Below, piece after piece: positions 18,501-27,476 of a DNA stretch of 64,000 nucleotides. This DNA is from Gardnerella vaginalis ATCC 14018 = JCM 11026 (GTDB lineage Bacteria; Actinomycetota; Actinomycetes; Actinomycetales; Bifidobacteriaceae): the NCBI RefSeq assembly GCF_001042655.1, contig NZ_AP012332.1:1302001-1366000 (forward strand). Direction: 5' to 3'. Every line of letters starts with the position of its first letter. The first letter of the stretch is position 1. Under the pieces are notes generated by a model that did not search any database, was not told where the DNA came from, and saw nothing but the letters and a program-made list of their open reading frames with translations. A program made the translations under genes and the position numbers.

Positions 18501-21500
18501 GCTTACATGCGTAGTCTTATCTGCAACATTGAAATCATCATCCAGTGCAAGCAAATCTACTACGTTGAATAATCCCGACTGCTTTGTAATATCAGTCTTG
18601 TTCATATCAATAGTCGTAACAGTTCCGCAAGAATTAGCATTTGTTTTAGTAGGATTACACTCGCCAAGAAGCTTCTTACTAGGATCGTTAGCATCTTTTA
18701 CTGAAATCCACGGCTTGTTCTTGTCTACTGGCACGAACCACACGTTAATTACATTTGGCGTGTGATCTTTGTCACCCTCGTCTCTGGCCTCTAATTCTCT
18801 CCACGGATTACCGTTGAAAATATATAGCTGCGCATGCAAAGGGTATTTGTTACCACTTTTCTTTAGAATAGCAGCACCAATATTAGCTCCAGAATCTTGC
18901 TGATTATAATCTTCGCCACCTGGCATAACGTAACCTTGAGGCTGAACAAAATTATCTTTATCAGTAATATTATTTGTGAATATAGTCTGACCGCCGCCAA
19001 GATTACTATAATTAACTAAATCAACAATATTAGCCCATTCTCCGCGCGCATTATTTACTTTACGTGCGTAGCCAATTCCATCACCGCGATTAGGCATTCT
19101 GTTGTATCCACCCCACAGCTTTTCTATGGTTGTCTTATTAGTAGAATCAGCATCATTAGTGTTCAATGGGTATAGTGATGGCTGTATTTGGTTTCTAAGC
19201 CATCGGCTTTTCTTTGTGCCTTGGAATAAGCTCAAAGCCTCATTCGTGTTGAAGTTTTTATTATCACCTTGGTTAATGTTGAATCTGTACACCAAATACT
19301 GTGAGCTATTTTCATCACGACCGTACCACTTAAAGCCATCGTCTGTGTTACGACCGTTTATTTTTCCACTGCCGTATGACCAATCATAATCTGCACGAAT
19401 ATTAACAAATCGCGTGATTTTCTTCTGCTTTGGATCAAGTACAGTTTCCTGATTTTGATCATCTTTAGTGTCATTGCCTGTACCAGTTGCTTTTACTACT
19501 TTAAAAGTCTTTTCTGAACCTGACTTACCTTGAGCTGTATTTTTAGTGTCAGGAGTTACAGAAAGGCAGATTTTATACTGCTTTGTGTTGTCTTTACAAG
19601 AATATTTATCGCTTGTGCCGCCAAGAGTTTTAGTTTCATCTTTCGACCAACCAATTTCATCTTTTCGGTATTGGAACAAACGCGGATTCTTTTGCTTAAT
19701 TCTATCTATCAAACCTTGTTTTTCGGAAGGATTCAGCTCATACGGGTTCACCTGAACCATGCCATCGTCTGGCCAAGTCATATCTAATGGCAATGGGTCA
19801 GAAGATGCATTCAAAGTTGTTTGAAGCTGAGAAGCATTATTGCCAACACCCGCATAAATTCTTGAACCAATCTCTGCCAAATGCTCTGGGATAGTTATTT
19901 CACCAGTTTTTGGATCAAATGTTATATCCTTCTCATAAGGCATAAAGTTAGTAAAGTACGAATGATCAGGTTTATCATCGTTAAGCTGTTGCCAATCTTC
20001 ACCTGCTTGACGAGTTAACATAATACCGTGGCATGATTTATTAGGACAATCACTAAATATTCTGAATGTATCAGTTTCTCCTACAGGCTTCTGCTTTGGC
20101 TCACCTCTTTTCCATATGCGAACAGCTAATACTGCAACTTGCTTAGATTTTGTTAAAAGATTAACTTTACCAACGTATCTACCATTTGGCTGTTTTTGCC
20201 AACGAACATTAGGAGCAGTAAACTCATCGCCAGTTATAATAAGCTTAATCTTTTTTTGAACCTTATTTCCAGCATCATCCCAAGCGTGGAACGTAAACTC
20301 TTTAACACCAGAATCATTAGATTTAAGTTCAGGACCATTTGTTTCACTTGTAGTTACATAACCTGATTGATCTGTAGCACTATCAACGCCTACAGGCTTA
20401 GATTGATCATATTTATTAAAAGCAGTTGCTTTAAATTGTTCACTTGTTGACTGTATATCTGTTTTATTGTTGTTATCTTTTACCTTTTCTTTGGTTCCCA
20501 TGTACACGTGTTTATCATCGTGACCAGTTACTAGGAATCTAATTCTGCTGCCAACCGATATTTTCATACCATTTTCAGGCACAGATCTAGGCTCTCCACC
20601 ATTGATGCTAACTTTTACGTCTATAGTCGGCTTCTCATCATCAACATGCGTAAACACAAGTGGTAATACGCCAGTAGACTCATCCCAATACGTTATTTTT
20701 GCGTACTTTGCAGCAACATACACTGGCTTTACTTCTGGCTGTTCACCAAATTGAAGCATAATACGATTTTCATCATTAGGATTAGTTGGGGTTGCGTATT
20801 CTTCTTTTACAGGATTTGAGAAGTAGTCTTTTGCAAGTTTCGCATATTTTGCTTTTTCGTCGCCAGTTAACTTTTGGTCAACTGTTTTACCACTAGGCGC
20901 ATCATAAAGTTTCCAAATATAACGCTTTGTATCATTTAGCGGCCTAAGCTTACACTCTTGACTATCTTTATTTTTCGCAGCTGCATCCGCTTGTGCAGAC
21001 TTATCTGCAGCTTTATCAGCAGCTTTGTCATCATCACCCTTGCAAGGGTCTACTACGTTTACAACTGGTACTCTTACAGCAACCTTCGTTTCCGCATCTT
21101 TCAGAGTGTTAGATTTCTTAAGCGAACCATCTGCATTTGTCCATTCAACACTATAAATGGCGCGATCTTTAATCGCCGCGTTTGCACCAGAATCTTGGCT
21201 ATACAAATAACTATCGTTAAGCGGATACTCTAAACCATGAGCATCACCGGGAATTTTACCATCCTTAATAGAACCGTAGTAAACAGAGTCATCTGAATCT
21301 GAATATTTACTATAGTTTTCAAGATTATTACTACTATGCGAATCTGGCATATATAAACGCGGATTCAATGCGTGAGCAAATTCATATATTTTACCCTTGT
21401 TATCAAGATAATTTACATAATCTGCAGCTTTTCCTAAACTATCTTTAGAAGACCTATATTTTGGATTATCTTGCCACTCTTGAGTCTGCAGTGGTCTAAA

Positions 21501-23615
21501 CACATCCGCTTGACCAATAATATCGTACTTTACTTTTTTAGCAGAACCCATTTGAAGCTTGTCATTCCAATATTGAACAGTCAAATCGTGTATGCCAAAC
21601 TTTGAATCTTTTGTATTAATATTAGTGTTAGGATCTAATGGTTTTCGCCACCATCTGTTTCCACGAGCATACTTGTTTTCTGACGCATTATACTTTGGCA
21701 ATAATGAAAGCTGGCCTTTAGCCCAAACTGTATTATTACCACATTGTGCTTCAGTATCTTTATCACACACTTCTTGTCTTGTAGGTTGGAATAACAAACT
21801 CGTAACATCAATATTCTTAGTATGAGCCAATAATTGACCATTATTGCTAGTAAAAGGACCTAAATGTGTACCACGAAGGAAGGAGTAATGCGGCACATTT
21901 ATATCTACAAGATTAGGTATTCCATACCATTGCTGATACAAAGTAGTGTATTCGTAAGTTGTATGGCCTGATCCAATACGATAATTTGACAAAGAGTATT
22001 TAGGATTCCTACTATATGGATCGCCTAAACCGTATCTTGAAAGAGGACCATGCCAAGTATCTCCATAATAGCTTCCTGCACCATAGTAGGAAGTACTCAG
22101 TTTTCCATATTTACCATTATTCGATGTTGTATAGTGAATATGGTAGCTATAAGGTGATTTGCTCTCATCAAATTGATTACGTAATGCAAAAATCTTTGCT
22201 CGTGGCTCTTTATCAGTTCCTCGAAGCTCAGAAAAGAGGTTATCTATCAATTTTATATAAGTGTCATTAAATTTTTGAGTACCATCTGGAGGAAGACGAG
22301 TACCAGCTTTATGTTCACCTTCACTTGGGAAACCATAGTTACCAGAATGATAGCAGTCAAAGCCGTAAGAATCACATAATCCAAGTTTACGATTGCTATC
22401 ATCTCTGTCCCTTTGAGTTCCACCTTCAAAAACACCAACATTTTCTATAGCATTTGAATTACCAATGCGATACCACGCTTTATCAAGGGTCTCGCCATCG
22501 TTAAGTGGCTCTTTTCTAGTGCCCTCATCAATACAAAAACCGTTTGGATTAACCCAATCTTTTGCGCAACCGCGATTCTTTGCATCAAAATGCAAGCGCT
22601 CTACATACTGGTCATACTGGCCATTACTTGTGTCGAGACTCTGATCTTTAGGAACAACAAAATAGGTCAAAGCTTTAGCAGCACCATGAATGCGCGCACC
22701 CATGTTTACAAGTACATCCCAAATATATCCATTACCATCACGTTTAGGAGTACGTTTCATAAAAATGTAATCGTGAACATCGTCAAGCTGAATACGATTT
22801 AAAGAATCAACACCATTTTTATTTTTCAAATAAGCTAAGTTACGTATACGTTTTTGCAGGTATGTTCCACGCGGATATGGAGTAAAGTTTGGGTCATTAT
22901 TCGTATAAATACCCTGAGGTTGATCATAACCACTATCTTCGCGCCAAGGATTATCTCCACGTTCCATATCAGCACCTTTTGACGCTCGATGACCTGTTTC
23001 ATCACCATCATCTGTAATGCATTCAGAACGAGCATAATTACGATTACAGCCGGGACGAAACTCCATCCTGCTGCGATCGTAACCCATTTTGTCTCCATTT
23101 GAAGATCGTTCTGTATTATTGAATATTTCATTGGAGCGATCCATGCCAAAAGAAGTATAAGATGCACCCTGCTTAGCCATACCTTTGGCAGCGCTCATCA
23201 TAGCACTGTCAATAAGTCCTTTATCAGACGCATCACCCTTAGCGGCGTTGTTAGCAAGATTATTATTTACGCTTACACCATTTTTCAGCTTTGCAAACGC
23301 ATTGTTTTGTCCATCTATAAAAACTGGAGGTTGCGATGGCGCAGAAATATCGGCATTATCAGCAGCATTAGGCTTAGCAGCAGATTTAGGCTTATCGCCA
23401 GACTTATTGGACTCATGCTTTTTACCAGAATTACCAGAGATAGCCGCATTCGCGGCAGTGCCACTGTCAGCAGCTACAGCAGTGTTTGCAGTTAGGCACA
23501 TCGGCAGCCACATCGCCACCGAAATCAGGAAAATAAGAGCAGCCTTAGTCGCCTGCTGAGCTAAACGTCCTATCCAGACGACAACACTTAGCAAAACCGT
23601 CCAAATACTTCTCAT
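15585..23615 (-). CDS. Giant LPFTG-anchored surface protein of the pilus locus (probable tip or adhesin subunit)
   Basis: The protein is ~2,676 residues. A signal peptide is seen (IFLISVAMWLPMCLTANTAVAA), followed by a low-complexity Asn/Lys/Asp region. Long beta-rich repeats follow: at least two copies of a block with ITRF..R.D..W near its start and LVYR(F/Y)N further on, plus NPYELNPSEK / HPLLLNDSEK segments. The C-terminus carries the sorting motif LPFTG at ~2602, a membrane helix and RR. An unusual ~40-residue tail follows the RR, whereas anchored proteins normally stop there. The start ATG 23615 has AGGTGG five bases upstream; an in-frame ATG at 23723 gives a longer but poorly initiated version. 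It is the last gene of the pilin-sortase-tip set, which suggests it caps the pilus and makes host contact. The ligand cannot be inferred. Confidence 0.85.
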   Translation of the reverse strand: MRSIWTVLLSVVVWIGRLAQQATKAALIFLISVAMWLPMCLTANTAVAADSGTAANAAISGNSGKKHESNKSGDKPKSAAKPNAADNADISAPSQPPVFIDGQNNAFAKLKNGVSVNNNLANNAAKGDASDKGLIDSAMMSAAKGMAKQGASYTSFGMDRSNEIFNNTERSSNGDKMGYDRSRMEFRPGCNRNYARSECITDDGDETGHRASKGADMERGDNPWREDSGYDQPQGIYTNNDPNFTPYPRGTYLQKRIRNLAYLKNKNGVDSLNRIQLDDVHDYIFMKRTPKRDGNGYIWDVLVNMGARIHGAAKALTYFVVPKDQSLDTSNGQYDQYVERLHFDAKNRGCAKDWVNPNGFCIDEGTRKEPLNDGETLDKAWYRIGNSNAIENVGVFEGGTQRDRDDSNRKLGLCDSYGFDCYHSGNYGFPSEGEHKAGTRLPPDGTQKFNDTYIKLIDNLFSELRGTDKEPRAKIFALRNQFDESKSPYSYHIHYTTSNNGKYGKLSTSYYGAGSYYGDTWHGPLSRYGLGDPYSRNPKYSLSNYRIGSGHTTYEYTTLYQQWYGIPNLVDINVPHYSFLRGTHLGPFTSNNGQLLAHTKNIDVTSLLFQPTRQEVCDKDTEAQCGNNTVWAKGQLSLLPKYNASENKYARGNRWWRKPLDPNTNINTKDSKFGIHDLTVQYWNDKLQMGSAKKVKYDIIGQADVFRPLQTQEWQDNPKYRSSKDSLGKAADYVNYLDNKGKIYEFAHALNPRLYMPDSHSSNNLENYSKYSDSDDSVYYGSIKDGKIPGDAHGLEYPLNDSYLYSQDSGANAAIKDRAIYSVEWTNADGSLKKSNTLKDAETKVAVRVPVVNVVDPCKGDDDKAADKAADKSAQADAAAKNKDSQECKLRPLNDTKRYIWKLYDAPSGKTVDQKLTGDEKAKYAKLAKDYFSNPVKEEYATPTNPNDENRIMLQFGEQPEVKPVYVAAKYAKITYWDESTGVLPLVFTHVDDEKPTIDVKVSINGGEPRSVPENGMKISVGSRIRFLVTGHDDKHVYMGTKEKVKDNNNKTDIQSTSEQFKATAFNKYDQSKPVGVDSATDQSGYVTTSETNGPELKSNDSGVKEFTFHAWDDAGNKVQKKIKLIITGDEFTAPNVRWQKQPNGRYVGKVNLLTKSKQVAVLAVRIWKRGEPKQKPVGETDTFRIFSDCPNKSCHGIMLTRQAGEDWQQLNDDKPDHSYFTNFMPYEKDITFDPKTGEITIPEHLAEIGSRIYAGVGNNASQLQTTLNASSDPLPLDMTWPDDGMVQVNPYELNPSEKQGLIDRIKQKNPRLFQYRKDEIGWSKDETKTLGGTSDKYSCKDNTKQYKICLSVTPDTKNTAQGKSGSEKTFKVVKATGTGNDTKDDQNQETVLDPKQKKITRFVNIRADYDWSYGSGKINGRNTDDGFKWYGRDENSSQYLVYRFNINQGDNKNFNTNEALSLFQGTKKSRWLRNQIQPSLYPLNTNDADSTNKTTIEKLWGGYNRMPNRGDGIGYARKVNNARGEWANIVDLVNYSNLGGGQTIFTNNITDKDNFVQPQGYVMPGGEDYNQQDSGANIGAAILKKSGNKYPLHAQLYIFNGNPWRELEARDEGDKDHTPNVINVWFVPVDKNKPWISVKDANDPSKKLLGECNPTKTNANSCGTVTTIDMNKTDITKQSGLFNVVDLLALDDDFNVADKTTHVSKALKDTLSIDIEAEGATDPKTKKAPRVRFVTGGNTNKELLRGFIEKWRGNDSKNSPTFKMIAQVTDDSGNKSDEAVVGKFKFNWTVAKAPVVRAYDGNHYNDLSGSGVWLHDWEGASAPNYSNKVSVISGNNATRLVVYFARAKKAAAKTGNTVSLRNAGANAIYSRSADATTGINDDSDISESLALCRAKTGDRWSLCDGYMFPEGLSTNDLNQTAFGGDKTAILFPSGFLAPGSVVRARNRTGSYGPWSDMPGVKSENLDELANDANETTSVNNDLKKLSGSENVSQAQNGANSAKEEDMRGVQSVDSLSSKRSSVCRLESKAPKVWSEPSDCVFFPVVVNKKVVQVHPLLLNDSEKRAVNHVLRNGNAGGKWLDSGDNDSLDNATNTRSGVSVDNSNASLDDDDDTLAANESKVTWKRGNYIAPQKQDDGRNNYSNVGSEQDSFILTRGWRRRTVTPEPRRNIVTRFAKLRSDSNSAADYTITWDKKKPYIGERSSDPGFELVGAPGHQSLVYRYNASTKDKRIDLNQLQNALTLKPNVPSGMSEDEFKKIQPSLRVVSGTDKKNGEGSKEVTVQLPDGKTRVDKFGNGSGFFTLNDEYINIPDLVLGNGNYGGGLNVSNTNGMNYSTLGNNYLNMSPQDITVNKWCEGGDTANPNCTSVNSESFNLEKVLGGHKNIETADDIKGTSKKAIAPVYALSLSNGWAMNSLKNTYGYNAQTHFKNVASAPTLLPVYVVPVDVIKPKAESIGSLKSSTMAKPYEVSANDIKFTFTGNPDTNGKVGGKELLVDASDDFDSRDVVEKNLQVCVRWMNNNKPQDKDCTPILKRDNSGNASVDSDKLQQMLVTHGNTAVYAVYAQTKDKSDNKSVGYDESKETAPIIGYIKITGINVSPIPLPFTGGNAAITYTFLFGILMALFIASGAFGRRGWLASVLSGNGFSGELTYSKHCNVSAEPLRCRRLFGLIYKNRH

Positions 23616-23681
23616 TTGTCCACCTAAACTCTCGTGTGCTAATTTCCACATGCCAATCAATGTATTAAGTTTTAAAATCTT

Positions 23682-23760
23682 AAATTTTGATGTATTTAAA
23701 TTTTGATGTATTAAACGCATCAATTTTTTTAACGTATTAAGTTTTAACGTATTAAGTTTT
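23682..23760. repeat. Two AT-rich tandem repeats between sortase and tip genes
   Basis: AAATTTTGATGTATT(T/A) occurs twice (23682-23697, 23698-23713) and AACGTATTAAGTTTT occurs twice (23731-23745, 23746-23760), ending at the sortase stop codon. They separate the sortase from the preferred tip start at 23615 and contain the alternative ATG at 23723. Confidence 0.8.
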
Positions 23761-24908
23761 CAGTTTTTAAGCTTTGAAGCCTTCGGACGCTTGCCCTGCG
23801 CAAAACCATCAATAATCGACTCAAAGGATTCCTGACTAATCCTTCTCACTTCTTCGGAATCCCTATACATCTGCTTGTTTTGGTCGCCATAAATGCCAAG
23901 CCAAAGAGTATCGTTAGTCTGGTCATCACCATTGGCATCACTATGGTCATCACCATTATTTCGATCATCGCCGTTCTGCTTATCGTTTTTCTTCTTTTTC
24001 TTCTTAACAATCGGCAGACCAGCCCAGTAAATGTAGCCTCCAACCACACTCAAGCTTGCAATGCTCCCAACAAGCCACCACGGGAATCTCGGAACATCTG
24101 GCTTTTTACCAAGCAAAGACTTGTCCGCAGCAGGAGTCGGTATTACTCGCTCTCCCGTCACCAAGATTCTCTGTGTGTTGATTCCAAGCGGCGTGCAAGT
24201 AATCAGAGTCACAAGATCCTTGCCTGGCACTGCAGCAATTTTCTTTGTTTCGTCTGGGTTTACAACAATTTTTTCTATCACCTTGTAAGTGAGAATCTCG
24301 TCAAAAACCTCGACCGTAAAAGAATCGCCCTTATCTATCTCATCCAATCTCGTGAACATTTCCGCACTAGCCAAACCGCGGTGGCCAGTAATCACGGAAC
24401 GAGTCCCTAATCCTCCAACTGGTAGAGAAGTTCCGCGCAAATGTCCAAGTCCCTTAAGCAGAGTATCGTCCTGCGTACCGTGATACACGGGCAAATCTAG
24501 GTCAATTTTCTTAATGCGAAGGCGAGCCATAAGACCATCGTCATTCGCTTTCAACTGATCCCAATAGTTTTGACTAACGTCAGACGTTTCGCCATGGGAT
24601 GTTGGAATATTCGTGTTCGCCTCATATATTGCTCCTACGGATAGCTTGCGATTGTATTCGCGCGCGCGAGCCAGCTGCTCATGCGGAGCTGGAATAGCAT
24701 GCGTGATTAGCTTAGCGTATTCCGCAGCTACTTCCGACATGTGATACTGGCTTAACCACATTGCTGCATGTGGGTATAACAGTGAGGCGAACGATGCGGT
24801 TAATAGAAGCGCTGGAACGATAGAAGATTTAGAAAATCTCCACTTTCGTTTATCGCGTTTCTTATGCTTAACCGCAACGTTTCGATTTAAGAATAAAAAC
24901 CTAAGCAT
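23760..24908 (-). CDS. srtC: Class C (pilus-polymerising) sortase
   Basis: The 382-residue transpeptidase has a basic N-terminus and a membrane segment (VPALLLTASFASLLYP). The catalytic set is visible: His176 in ITGHRG, Cys238 in TLITCTP and Arg247 in QRILVTGER. A second membrane segment near 275-300 is followed by a Lys-rich and then Asp/Asn-rich cytosolic tail. Two membrane anchors and TLITCTP are typical of class C sortases, which join pilin subunits through the pilin-motif lysine. It lies between the major pilin and the giant tip-type protein, as expected for a self-contained pilus operon. The start at 24908 has only a weak ribosome site. The C-terminal acidic tail is longer than usual. 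Confidence 0.92.
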   Translation of the reverse strand: MLRFLFLNRNVAVKHKKRDKRKWRFSKSSIVPALLLTASFASLLYPHAAMWLSQYHMSEVAAEYAKLITHAIPAPHEQLARAREYNRKLSVGAIYEANTNIPTSHGETSDVSQNYWDQLKANDDGLMARLRIKKIDLDLPVYHGTQDDTLLKGLGHLRGTSLPVGGLGTRSVITGHRGLASAEMFTRLDEIDKGDSFTVEVFDEILTYKVIEKIVVNPDETKKIAAVPGKDLVTLITCTPLGINTQRILVTGERVIPTPAADKSLLGKKPDVPRFPWWLVGSIASLSVVGGYIYWAGLPIVKKKKKKNDKQNGDDRNNGDDHSDANGDDQTNDTLWLGIYGDQNKQMYRDSEEVRRISQESFESIIDGFAQGKRPKASKLKN

Positions 24909-25008
24909 TTGTTGCTTTGCGATTGGACTTGAAATTGGATTTACGATTTTATTTGTGATTTGATCTGCGACTTGATCTGCGACTTAATTTTCGATTTTGT
25001 AAGCCGAT

Positions 25009-25061
25009 GCGAGTATTCGCGAATCCGCGCAATTCACTCACTTGAATACGCAAACACTCGC
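25009..25061. promoter_or_regulatory. Intercistronic hairpin between pilin and sortase
   Basis: GCGAGTATTCGCG (25009-25021) pairs imperfectly with CGCAAACACTCGC (25049-25061). There is no clear T run on the minus strand. It could be an RNA-processing or partial-termination point that keeps sortase and tip mRNA below pilin mRNA. Confidence 0.45.
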
Positions 25062-25113
25062 ATACAGCTTAAATCACAAAACAATCAAAAATAATCACAA
25101 AACCAAGTAAGCC

Positions 25114-26970
25114 TTACGCTTCTTCTTGTTCCTTGCGGCGACGGGTGATGATGTAGAACAACGTGCCGCCCAAGCCAACAATGCCGAATGCAGTGAGCAA
25201 CACTAAGCCGCGCGCACCAGTCATTGGCAGTGCTGCGAGGATCTTGTCTAAGCCAGTGGCTTTCTTGTTTTCGATTTCCTTAGTATTGTTCTTTGTAGCA
25301 TCTGCAGCAGTATCTGCCTTCAAAGCAACGCACTTAGGAGTAGAATCAAGCAAATAACCAGCAGGAGCCTCAGTCTCAACCACGCAGTAAAGCTTAGTTG
25401 TTACAGCAGGATTAGTTTCCTTTGAATTGTAGACGAACAATCTTACGGAATCTGTACCTTCAGTCTTAGCTCCACCATCAGTCTTTACTTTAGTTTTTAG
25501 TGAAACATTATTGAGCTTAGTTCCAGCATCCTGATTATTCTTCTTAATCTTGCCATCTGAAACAGTAAAAGTGTCATTTGCAGTTGCAGATGTGTCAGTA
25601 ACCTCATATACATCAAACTTTGCATCATTCAAAGGCAACTTTTTCTTATCACCATTTGCGCCGATTTCTTCCGTAACCTTATTAACAGTCAACGTACCAA
25701 AGTGAGCGGTATCATTAGGAATGTCGTCACCACCGCAGTCACCATCTTTCTTGGTTGGTGTACATGGATCATTACCATCACCGTTACCAGTCTTATTATC
25801 ATCAACGTACGTATTGGCTACGTTAGCAATGTCCTTAACAGTATCAGCAACTTTAGTGACAAGCTCTACCTCAAGCTTAACAACTTTCTTATCGGTAGTG
25901 TGTTTAGAATACTCATCATAAGCCTTTTTGAGACCACCAGTAGATTCGGTACTAGTAAGAGAGAATGAAACTAAACCATTAGTATTTGTAGCTGTGTAAT
26001 GAGTAGTAGCATCAAGAGGTACATCATTTGCACTTGTATCTTTTTGACCAGAATCAGTATAAGTCACAAGTTTTGCACTGCTAATCTTATCGTAAGTTAA
26101 ACCAGTTTCTAGCTTATCCTTAAAACCGATCTTCTCGTACTTATTGCCATTCTTAGGAGCTGTGAGAGGAATCGCAATCTTCCAAGTTATAGTGGTTTCA
26201 TTATCCTTAGTCAAATCCTTACGGCTTAAGCTGCTAACTGTCTTAGTTGGACGTTCCTTGCTTGTATCATTCTTTGGATACACATTAACAGCGTAAATCC
26301 AAGGATTAGCCTTGTCTTTAGGATTTGGAAGAGGAGTGGTCACAAAGAACGGAGAAACACGCTTTGTAATGGAAACCTTTTTCCATGTGCCGTCTTCTTG
26401 TAATTGTGCACCAGAAGTATCGGTTTCTTCGATGTAGTAAAGACCCATCGCAAGATTTTCAAACTTGGCTTCACCACTATCACCGGTTTCAACGGTTTTA
26501 CCATTAGCTTTGTTAACACCATCACCAGTATCTGTATACTTCTCAAACTCTGCATTAGCGCCAGTCATAAACTCGGAAGCTGTCTTCTTACTAGCAGTAG
26601 TTGTTGCTACTAAATCTTCTAACTTTTTAATCTTTTTCCAGTCTGAAGACTTTGAAAGGTCAATATCATCAGAAGAATTTGCATTCTTCTTCTTTACTCG
26701 CCATAGAGTAAACTTAACACCCTTAACTGGCTTCTTATCTTTTAAAGTCTTAACAGTACCATCAGAACGTTCACTAGTTTCAGGTCCCTGATACTTGTGA
26801 ATAATAATGGATGTAGCGCTCTTTTTGCCCTGATTAATATTAGCAGTGTCAACACCCTTAGCCTCACCCTGCGCATAAGCAATAGAGCCAGCAATACAGC
26901 ATGTTCCAAGTGTGCATACCGCCGCCAAAACAGCAACGGTGCGCTTCAGCGAATTCGTATTTAAACGCAT
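25114..26970 (-). CDS. Major pilin subunit with LPMTG sorting signal
   Basis: The 618-residue precursor has a signal peptide ending near AYA (residues 31-33). The pilin motif is seen as WIYAVNVYPK (224-233), where Lys233 is the expected cross-linking residue. An E-box is seen as ETEAPAGY (from ~532), the site of an internal isopeptide bond in Cna_B-type domains. LPMTG (581-585) is followed by a membrane helix and RRRK. This is the standard layout of a FimA/SpaA-type backbone pilin polymerised by the adjacent sortase. The start ATG 26970 is preceded by AGAGGA. Upstream lie phased 11-bp repeats and a G10 tract, so expression may be both regulated and switched by tract slippage. Confidence 0.93.
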   Translation of the reverse strand: MRLNTNSLKRTVAVLAAVCTLGTCCIAGSIAYAQGEAKGVDTANINQGKKSATSIIIHKYQGPETSERSDGTVKTLKDKKPVKGVKFTLWRVKKKNANSSDDIDLSKSSDWKKIKKLEDLVATTTASKKTASEFMTGANAEFEKYTDTGDGVNKANGKTVETGDSGEAKFENLAMGLYYIEETDTSGAQLQEDGTWKKVSITKRVSPFFVTTPLPNPKDKANPWIYAVNVYPKNDTSKERPTKTVSSLSRKDLTKDNETTITWKIAIPLTAPKNGNKYEKIGFKDKLETGLTYDKISSAKLVTYTDSGQKDTSANDVPLDATTHYTATNTNGLVSFSLTSTESTGGLKKAYDEYSKHTTDKKVVKLEVELVTKVADTVKDIANVANTYVDDNKTGNGDGNDPCTPTKKDGDCGGDDIPNDTAHFGTLTVNKVTEEIGANGDKKKLPLNDAKFDVYEVTDTSATANDTFTVSDGKIKKNNQDAGTKLNNVSLKTKVKTDGGAKTEGTDSVRLFVYNSKETNPAVTTKLYCVVETEAPAGYLLDSTPKCVALKADTAADATKNNTKEIENKKATGLDKILAALPMTGARGLVLLTAFGIVGLGGTLFYIITRRRKEQEEA

Positions 26971-27163
26971 GTTTCCTCTCTTCTTTAGAGTGACATCTCG
27001 TTATGAGAATTTTGTGTTTAGAAAGAATCGCCCATGTGATTAGACTTTTCCGCAAAAATCGCATAAATATCGCGAACTACAGATTCCTCTCACCGGGCTT
27101 CTATGCGCACTAAAGCTGTGCGCCAAACCTTCATTGACTAAAACAGACTAGCATTTTGCAGCG

Positions 27164-27196
27164 TAAAAATCACCTAAAAATCACCTAAAAATCACC
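27164..27196 (-). promoter_or_regulatory. Three perfect 11-bp direct repeats in the pilin promoter region
   Basis: TAAAAATCACC repeats three times without gaps (GGTGATTTTTA on the pilin strand). An 11-bp period puts each copy on the same helix face, as in binding sites of OmpR/PhoB-type and SARP-type regulators. A TGCTAGTCT sequence just downstream on the pilin strand could be an extended -10. The regulator is unknown. Confidence 0.6.
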
Positions 27197-27228
27197 TAAC
27201 AAAAGCCTACTAAAATAAGCTTTTAATA

Positions 27229-27238
27229 CCCCCCCCCC
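27229..27238 (-). repeat. G10 homopolymer upstream of the major pilin gene
   Basis: Ten Gs on the pilin strand lie about 260 bp before the pilin start. They sit between TTTCAA and TATTAA with a total spacing of 17 bp, so the tract could be the spacer of a weak promoter and length change would alter its strength. The hexamers are poor matches, so the promoter reading is tentative while the tract itself is certain. Confidence 0.7.
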
Positions 27239-27378
27239 GGTATCGTTGAAATATCAGGGTTTTCTCAGCTTAATAAGTGATTAAAATTGTTAAAAATTCT
27301 TTCCGAATTTTTGCTAAATTCGCACCTTGGCGTGTCGAATAAACCGCGTCGTTATCGCTCAGGCAGGTAATCGTTCGC

Positions 27379-27448
27379 GCGTTTGCTTTCCCTTTTTCAG
27401 GAAATATGACTACAAACACGGGCAAAAATACACAAACACAAGCGAATC
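27379..27448. repeat. Dispersed intergenic repeat (copy 1)
   Basis: The segment from CGCGTTTGCTTTCCCTTTTT to GACTACAAACACGGGC matches 54861-54905 in arrangement. The part from GACTACAAACACGGGC to GCGAATC is repeated at 29053-29094. The arms CGTTTG/CAAACACG can pair. Confidence 0.7.
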
Positions 27449-27476
27449 AAGTCAAATTGCATTTTATAGCAAAATG

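Noticed and set aside
27164..27196. Short CRISPR-like direct repeats
   Set aside because: Units are 11 bp with no spacers and no cas genes; better explained as a regulator-binding array. The 33-bp-spaced repeats at 27477 likewise have partly conserved interiors, not unique spacers.
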